Shown here: one piece after another, positions 56,597 to 64,000 of the stretch
Layout of the letters: every line of letters begins with the position of its first letter
Numbering within the stretch: the first letter of the stretch is position 1
From: Oscarella lobularis
Taxonomy: Eukaryota; Porifera; Homoscleromorpha; Homosclerophorida; Oscarellidae
DNA: 64,000 bases
Direction of reading: 5' to 3'
Assembly (NCBI RefSeq): GCF_947507565.1
Contig: NC_089176.1
Coordinates: forward strand, 1,364,001-1,428,000
Program-made: the position numbers and the translations under genes
Notes under the pieces: model-generated
Told to the model about the DNA's origin: nothing
What the model saw: only the letters and a program-made list of their open reading frames with translations
The model's database searches: none

Positions 56597-59500
56597 TCAA
56601 AGTTTTTTGTACTGCATTCTGCTTCTTCTCTGACAAATCTTTGCTCTTCTTGATACCAAGAAGTGAATAATTGTGACCACAATGACAAAAAGCACGAAAA
56701 GAACGTTGAGAGCATAAACGAATATTTCTGAGACTTCAGAAGTCAGAGCACTGTCACGATTTGTCATGCAGTTGAAGGTGATTGCGATGGTAAATGACGC
56801 CGCGACGTCAACCCAACTTTCAAAGTTCCACTTGGTATAGCTAATGAACGGTCTTGCAGTGGCAATAAAATAACTAAATCCAAAGAGTAACAGGTTGAAT
56901 AAAATTGCTTGAACGTCTTGCTGTGATAGAGGGAAAATAGAAATGATAACAGCAAGTGCTAAGCGACGAAGCATTAGAAAAACCGCCATGTATTTCTGAT
57001 ACGGTTTTTTGTAGCAACAGATCAGCAAGTCCAAATACGATAGACAAGGACGTCGTCTCCGATTTGAACCCAGCTGTAGTCGTTTCCTAAGCAAGAAAAA
57101 GATTGCGGCTGGAAAGAGGCCTATATTAGCAACCGTAAGTATTATGCCAAGTATGAACAGAATTCTGTTCTCTGCGGAGGAACAGTCGATCCAGGGATAC
57201 GCTTTCATGTAGTAGTCATTTGTTCCAGGATTGATAACACATGGAAGCAGGATTTTAATAAGCTGGTTGGAAATTGGATAGAAGAAAACATTCAAAAGAA
57301 GTAGAAGCTGCCCTTTTGCTTTTCTCTTAACCAATTCAAAAAGTTCTTTCTTCTTTTTGAGTTTATATGCAAGTGGCCTCTTTCGTATAGCGAAGCAGTC
57401 CGCTTGATAATCGAGCAGGAATAGGAGTAATTCGAATCCGCTTACAACGAAAGGAACAGCAACTAGAAAGAGTAGTCGTCCAAGAGGAGAAAACAGGGGT
57501 GAAAACGTGCACGAAAATCCGTAGAAATTGAAGTTAATTAGGTTCTTGAGCCACCTTGTCACTTTGAAAACTTTCATTTTATCCAATACCGTAGCAAACG
57601 AGCAGTACTTGCATTCAACATAAAGACTTGTGACATTGAGCGAATCCATAACTTGAACGTACATAATCAATGTCATAGCGAACGCTTTGATTGCTCTAAG
57701 ACGTCCAAAAACTGTTAGAAGCACAAAGGTGCAATAGATTTCCACCAGCCAAACAGGCAGAACGTGAAAAGTTCCAAACAAAATTATAGCCAGCGATAGA
57801 GCAATGTAACAAATCGTATTTACTAATCTTGCCACCTTTCTTCCGCAGATGAAATGATATCCGTATTTTTGAAGTTTTTCAGACGCCCACGTCAAGAATA
57901 GCACAAAGAAGATGCCAACAATTGACAGTACAACGGCAATACCTTGAAATTTTGTTTTGCTACACGGATGGCATTTTTGGCCTTCACGGTAATAGTGAGG
58001 TTCACACTGAGAGCAGAGCCGTCCGTAAGCGTGGCTAGTGCACAAACAGCTATTGGTACACGACATAGTCATTCCGTCGTCGTTGAGGTGACAAGTACAG
58101 TTGTTAGTCGGATTGCAGCGAAAACTGTCTTTGTACACGGAATCGCAGAGAACGAGATCTGTCATGTTCTCGGGACTTGGAACTGGATATGTATTCTTTT
58201 TCATGTAGATAACGCTGTTATTTGTTCCTCCTGGACATCTGGAATGATTGAAATTACACGGTCTACAATTTCCGTAAAAGCCAAAATACTCCCTGTTGCA
58301 ACGGCACAGCACGTTGTGGTAATAAGCGCTATCCACGTAGAGTAAACCAATTTCCGATTTGGCATTAATTTGATTTATTTGAATTTGAGGACATCGAAAA
58401 TTCGTCTTACTTCCTTCCGTCGTGACATTGTAATTGATGGTAGTAAATCTTGGCATCGGATTTTTTCTGTCTTTGATCTGTAAATTCTTATTTCCTCGGA
58501 GGTCCATTAATTTAAGAGATCGAAGAAGTTCGAATCCTTCCGGTATGGATCCATTAAGATTATTCGAGCTGAGGTCGATCACCTGAAGGTAAGACTGTTC
58601 ATGTGGAGGACGTGGAATCCTCCCAACCAATTTGTTATGCGATAGCCTCAATGCAACAAGATAGTCAAGTGATGACCACAAAAGTTCAAATAAATTTCCT
58701 TGCAGATCGGTTGATGCAAAGTCAAATGTGAGAATCGGGCACTTTTGTTTCCTATTTCGAAAAGGATCAATGAGTAACTCTCCCAGCCTATGCGCTGTAA
58801 GGTTTTTGAATGGATTGAAGCTAAAATCCAAAACTTGTATTTTTGGAAGAAAACTGTGCAGAGGTTTCGCCGAAATGGAATGAAACCTATTGTGAGAAAC
58901 ATCCAGAGATATTAGATTTGCAGCGTTTAGCACTGAAGACGGAAACTCGCCTTCCAAGCGATTTTGACTCAAATCAATTATAGTAGTGTTGATTGGAAAT
59001 CGAAGTTTTGATGGAATATTTCCACTAAGAAGGTTTTTGCTGACATCTAGAACTTCAAGATTCGGCCATTTAAGATGCATGTCTTCGGGCAGTTGACCTT
59101 CAAATTTGTTTCTCTCTAATATCAAATATTTGATGTTTCTCAGCGGCAGCAACTGGCTTATGGGTCCTCCAAACGACAACAAAGTCAAGTCCATGGCAAA
59201 CAAATTATGTAACTGGCTTATGTTTGGATTTAGAAAGCCGCCCAAGTCGTTTGTTGCAATATTTAACACTTTCAAGCACTTCAACTTTCCCACATCGGAT
59301 TCCATTTTTTTTCCTTTTAATTTGCAATTGTTGAGTTGAAGGTAGGTAAGATTTCTGTACAATCCTAAAGTAGGCCAGGGAATGTGACCTGTAAGCATTG
59401 TGGAAGTCATTTTAAAAACAATGAGAGGGAGCTCCTTTTTAGGCAAGAAAGGGCTCAGCGAACCATGAATACCGAAGTTGTCCCCCAAGTCTAGAAACTG

Positions 59501-60009
59501 AAGATCTTGCAGGTCCCAAATACCGGTAAAATTTTCCACAGATCCGGATAAACGATTGTGTGAAAGGTAGATACCAATAACGAAACCATTTTTCGAAGCA
59601 ATTACACCCTTCCAGCAACAAAGGGGAAGATCCGAATTCCAATTCTTGCTATTTTTCCAGTTTCGACCTCCCAGGACACGGTAGAAGTTTCGAAGAATGG
59701 ACTTTTCTCTTTCTACTCTCTCTTTCAATGCCGCAGTGTCGATTTCGTTTTCGCAGAATAGCGTATGTGCACAGTCCACGTCTACAAAAGTTAGATATAA
59801 AGCGTTAGGAGAGCCTGCCGTTGTGGGTCTGGAGTGACAAGCAGCACCAAACTCAACGAAAGGCCAGTCATCTTACTGCGCGCAAAGGAGGAGACAGTTT
59901 TGCCAGAAAGGTAGGTCGCAGATGACGGGCATTGATAGGAGAAGTCAGCGAGAAGACTCATAAAGAAGATGACAAGCGCATACTGTGAAGCAGCTCCTGA
60001 AGCCTTCAT
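56597..60009 (-). CDS. Plant-type LRR ectodomain with multipass membrane domain
   Basis: Two exons: 60009-59877 (signal peptide, MKASGAASQYALVIFFMSLLADFS) and 59781-56597, joined in phase 1; about 1,105 residues. The N-cap (FYRVLGGRNWKNSKNWNS...CCWKGV) and the repeats with LxGxIP (LTGHIPWP, LSGNIPSKL, LVGRIPRP, LNGSIPEG) follow the plant-specific LRR consensus. Next is a cysteine-rich, laminin/EGF-like stalk (CTCHLNDDG, CLCTSHAYGRLCSQC), then about nine hydrophobic helices from GIAVVLSIVGIFFVLFLTWA to LNVLFVLFVIVVTIIHFL, and a short basic tail. A surface receptor or channel-like protein is likely; ligand and signalling are unknown. Confidence 0.8.
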
Positions 60010-60119
60010 TGCTTAGAAGCGCGTTAGAGACTAATAATACTACATGAATTGCATCTTCGGTTTCAGGACCTAAGTCCTGACCATAATTCTTTTGAGGCGA
60101 ATAGCAGAGACTCTGTATG

Positions 60120-60420
60120 ATCAACTCCAACCAGGAAGAGACCGGATAGAGAGGATAACATAGAAGGAGCCTATTGTGAAGAGAAAAATTGCGAGGCAAA
60201 AGATCAATGTAAGCTGCACGGCGTCATAGCCACTTGAGCTTTGCGAGTTCGGCTGATGCCAAAAAGGCAGTCCAAGTAAATGACGGCGCAGACAGGTCTT
60301 TCCATGCAACGCCATCAGGACCCATCAAATTACCTACTATTTAGCCGTTAAATTATCACTGACTCCCCAATTGAGCCAGAGTCTTGAGGCTTCCCAGACG
60401 ACAGAACTACTATGGAAATA
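60120..60420 (-). pseudogene. Third, broken copy of the Roc P-loop segment
   Basis: Minus-strand sequence repeats the start of the Roc exon (compare 55130-55276 and 63560-63715): CLRRHLLGLPF is recognisable, but four extra bases sit inside the P-loop codons (around 60303), which shifts the frame, and several codons are missing upstream. Homology ends near 60230. It is a relic left between the LRR gene and Roc-COR copy B. Confidence 0.65.
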
Positions 60421-60911
60421 TTATATAGACTATGACCAGCGTCCAATTTACCTTATGCAAACTGTACTTCTATCCCCTCAGCTACGTCGAATTTCAAACG
60501 TGGTTTAATTGCCATCCGATGTCACCAGAAATGTCGTTTCACCAATGGAAAGGAAAAACCCTCAGGCAGACTACGTATAGCTAATTAGCCACAACTTTCA
60601 CGTTCACTGTGACTGCGTGAACCGATGAAACCTACCTGAGCGGTATCGTCCTCGTTCGCTGCTAGATCGCAGCCGTCACCCCAATTCTGACTCCAGCGAC
60701 GTCTTCGAAACGAAAACGAGAGGAAACAAGAGGGTGCTAGTGAGCGTGCGCTCACTAGGCTTTCGGTCACGTGATGTCAGTGTAAATAGCCGTTAGCTGT
60801 CAATAATAGCAGTCACAAAGAGACACAAAAAATTGCGGAAAGATCTATCGCCATATAATATCGTTTTCTAGGTTGATTGCTAAGAAGTGCGGAAAGATAT
60901 GTGAACGTTTT
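60421..60911. other. Intergenic; duplicated 3' flank of Roc-COR genes
   Basis: 60630-60860 aligns with 52220-52478 beyond the stop of copy A, marking the same segmental duplication. The orphan exon found at 51973-52276 is degenerate here. No gene seen. Confidence 0.5.
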
Positions 60912-63900
60912 CTAAGTTGATTGCTGATCTGATTGCTTCTTCAATAGCAGATGTTCCACGTCACGCAGAATTTCAGCACCCTCGCAGGCCTGTCTTATTA
61001 TTGATGCCAACGCTTTTTGACCCTCCTTGTCTCTCCATTCGTACAACAGCATGAGCATTCTTTCCTTATCATCGCTCAAATTATTGAACTTCGAATCTCT
61101 TACTTCCCTGTGCATTTCGAGATGCAAGCCCAGCGTTCTCCATTTGCCTCTGCCTGCTTCTGCAACACAAGAGGCGACAAGCAGAAACGCTCGGTCATCT
61201 TCTAGATTTGGCCATGTAACCGTTTCTATTGTAGAACCTCCGATGGATCCACTGTCTGTTTCATCGACTACGTCAACAGTCGCAGAGCTATTAGTGTACC
61301 AATGATGGAGTCCAAACAAGTCAGAATCATCTATTGGCTTGCCGGATTGCGTTGTCAAACACTGTCCTAGCTTCGGAGGATAGTCAGTGAGAGATATCAT
61401 GTCATTCTCCGTCAAAATATCAAGGGTGTCTTTCTCAGAATACTGAACGTACAATTGTAGGACAAGTCCTATCATTCCGCGGCTTTTCGCTTCGTCTAGT
61501 TGGGACGTGATGAATTGGCGAATTCTCAGGCAGTGCTTGCTGTAAGCCTTGTTTTGTTCCGACATTTTTTTTGCCACCGATGTTAGAGTGATGGCTATTA
61601 GGAAACCGTCTTGTTCGTAGCGAAGTTCCAATTTGAGTAGATCTTCGAGAAAGAAGAGGCATTGGTTCCGTTTCAGAATTGGCGAATTGTGCGTGTATCG
61701 AAAATGCTTCACGCATCGAGAAACCAGGCGGAAAAACAGCGATTCGGGAACAATAGGAACGTTAGTTGAACGAAAGAGAAGGGACGGTGGAGATGACAGG
61801 GCCGGAGACACAGGGACAATAGAATCTAGTTGTTTCTTATAGTCAGTAAGAAGACACGGAACGAAGAAATCCATTCCAGGCCTTATCTTGACTTCTTCGT
61901 CTGACGACTCCGGACAAATAATGTCAAAAAGTTGAAGCACTTCCAAAATAACTGACACGTCCTCTTCTTTGATTTGCGCCTTCTCTCTGAGAATGTGACT
62001 AGCGAGACACCAAACCATGACGCCCGTTTCGCAGACGGTACGCATGGACTCGTGCATGTGCCGATTGCGAAGCGAAACGCAATCTGGAGGCGTAACAAAA
62101 ATTGCCATGACGTCGTATAGCCACTGCGGATCGGTAAAGACGATGTTCCGAAGTTCCGGAACGTCAGAAAAGTGAAGCACAGCATTGCAACTGTTCAGAT
62201 ATGTTATTCCTGCATCGATTGTATCATCAGGAAGAAAATCTCTCCGGTGAAGACTTCTTAGATGACTTTCCAGATCATAAATTTCTGACAAGCGAATGAT
62301 CGGGCGACCGGTATGTTGGCGAAAAGCCGCAAAAATTCGCATCAGAGCAAGCCATAGTAGCGGAATCGGTGGCTGACTGGCCCAATATTTTACTGCCATC
62401 TGCTTTCCTTTCTCTTTAATATCTTTGATGGTGGGGTCGCAGCTGGCTGGACCCGACCGCGTGTTATCAACTAGGCAGTATACTCTGTTTTCGCCTAGCT
62501 CTGATGCGTCGGCCTCAGGAAAACGCGCCGACGTAAATAAACTCGAAAAAGCGGAAGATATTTTTTTCAAAAAATTTTGACGAGGCTGAATTTTCCCCAG
62601 GATCAAAAGGTGAGATTCTATCTTGCACTTTCTAATCAATTGTCGCAATAGTTGATTTTGACGCGCCAAAAGTTTCGGTGTGACGCCTTTCGCATCACCG
62701 TGCGTGGCAACAAAGAGAAACAAGGGGTATGAAAGCTGTTCATCTAGCACTTTGCCCAAATGAGCGAGCCCCGAAGCAGCAACGTCGTCACCCCCTTCTT
62801 CTGCTATCAATTGGGACGCGATCCAATGTTCGAAATTTCTCAAAGGAGTAGACGTCACGCGATGTGGCTCCTGTCGTTCGCCTTTTCCCTTTGCATCGCG
62901 TCGAAACAGAGACACGGTCTCTTCATCAAGAGGCTTGCAGACGTTAAAAACAAGGATATTGATGGTTGACTGGAAAGGTGACCGACATGCTGTTAGGCTA
63001 CTATGAGTCATTAGGAATCTACCCTGTCCCGCTTGATCGCGAATATTTACAACAAGTTCTTCCACTTCTTCTCTCGCAGTGACATCGTCTTTGCAGTAGA
63101 CTCTAATTTGATCTGCAATGTCTTGAGTCAAACCAATTTTTTCTTCAAACAACCAACTCAACGTCGTTTTGTCAGGTTCTGAATTAAAAGTGCTCGGCCC
63201 AGTGCAATCTTTTGCTGCAGCTATTGATTTACGACCGTAAAACTTAACCAAGTAAGGATTTTCTTCCGTGCCAACATTTCTGCTTCTTATTTCACTCATC
63301 CCTGTTTCCTCACTCAACTCAGCCCCTTCCTGTGCTACTACAGGATATTGCTCTTCTGTTTCTTCCATTGGCCGTTCATATGAAAGATACCTCACTACTG
63401 ATAGCATTCTTTCCTCTAGGCTCAACTCTATCCAGTTTACTTTGATTACTTGCCTCGCAATCGTTCTCTTCACAATGCTCTCTTTATCTTCTTCGCTCAC
63501 CTCCATCCAACCTCTTCCGGACGTTATAGCAACTTGAGCTTCAATTCCCTGCGTGCTCGGCTGATGCTGAAAGGGCAGTCCGAGTAAATGACGGCGCAGA
63601 CAGGTCTTTCCAACGCCATCAGGACCCATCAAATTAATATTTAGCCGAGGAATAATCACTGTCCCTCCAAGCAGAGCCTTCTCATAATCATAAGGTATCC
63701 CAGACGACAGAAAAGCTATAGAAACAGACTAACACATGACCTGTCCAATTTATACGTTTCTTACGCAAACGCTTTGACAAGTCCTGCTCCTGAAAATGAT
63801 CTCGGCATGTTCTGTACAAAGACCGGATTGGCTTACATTCATCCTTGTCCTTCTTTAGCACTTCTACTATTCCTTCAGCAGCAGAAAACCCGTTTTTCAC

Positions 63901-64000
63901 TTGTAGTTTAAAAGCGGCCAATTTGGACCGTTCTACAAGCAGCCACTGTTCTTGGTGTTGAACAAGGCTAACAGGAGACGGACGCATCCATTTGCTTGTT
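60912..64000 (-). CDS. Roc-COR-Death protein, copy B (5' end outside window)
   Basis: The large exon 63715-60912 is open throughout: P-loop GPDGVGKTCLRRHLLG, switch DQAGQGRFLMTHSS, FVATHGDAKG, COR segment (IVFTDPQWLYDVMAIF) and C-terminal Death domain (WRTLGLHLEMHREV...EILRDVEHLL). The preceding exon, from about 63765 to beyond the edge, matches 55326-55600 of copy A (CRDHFQEQDLSKRLRK). The caspase-like N-terminus would lie outside the window. The Roc middle (62400-63100) is nearly identical to copy A, while the C-terminal third differs more. Copy B has CAG where copy A has the stop, so it is the intact member. Death-fold signalling by a GTP-regulated scaffold is the likely role. Confidence 0.8.

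Overview
The window is animal nuclear DNA. Nearly every gene is split by short introns (about 40-100 nt, some GC-AG). The encoded domains are metazoan: CARD and Death folds, NB-ARC, NACHT, caspase-like, Roc-COR, sushi, WAP, thrombospondin type 1, D8C, tyrosine kinase. The compact genes, death-fold immune receptors and plant-like LRR membrane protein suggest a sponge or another early-branching marine invertebrate; that placement is inference. No bacterial gene, rRNA, tRNA or CRISPR array was seen.

Layout. 1-7029: two tandem NB-ARC/TPR receptor genes (+), the first cut by the window edge; the second keeps the end of a CARD exon, then Death, NB-ARC and TPR. 7501-9290: KH-domain gene (-). 9447-10633: broken duplicates of neighbouring genes. 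11266-14811: MOV10-type RNA helicase (+). 15400-23357: giant Death-Death-NACHT protein (+). 24148-28151: a second helicase copy fused in frame behind a CARD exon. 28347-29849: basic coiled-coil-like gene, whose truncated copy is at 9447-10340. 30145-33552: a small protein, a secreted precursor (-) and a protein kinase (+). 33739-36124: divergent pair including an IFI44-like GTPase. 36485-38261: secreted D8C-domain protein (-). 40050-40944: receptor tyrosine kinase relic. 41230-51900: cluster of secreted sushi/TSP1/WAP genes with fragments, a 1.4 kb foldback element and a secreted endonuclease/phosphatase-fold enzyme. 52479-64000 (-): two caspase-like/Roc-COR-Death genes flanking a plant-type LRR membrane protein.

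The common theme is innate sensing: death-fold adaptors joined to different NTPase engines (NB-ARC, NACHT, Roc, SF1 helicase), next to secreted recognition modules and an IFI44-like GTPase. Segmental duplication and exon shuffling are visible throughout. The most interesting product is the CARD-helicase fusion at 24148-28151: 15 exons join in phase to give about 1,082 residues, an architecture analogous to RIG-I-like receptors but built on a MOV10-family helicase. Second is a predicted catalytically dead caspase domain fused to Roc-COR-Death at 52479-56353. All exon structures were inferred by eye from splice signals, phase and comparison between duplicates.
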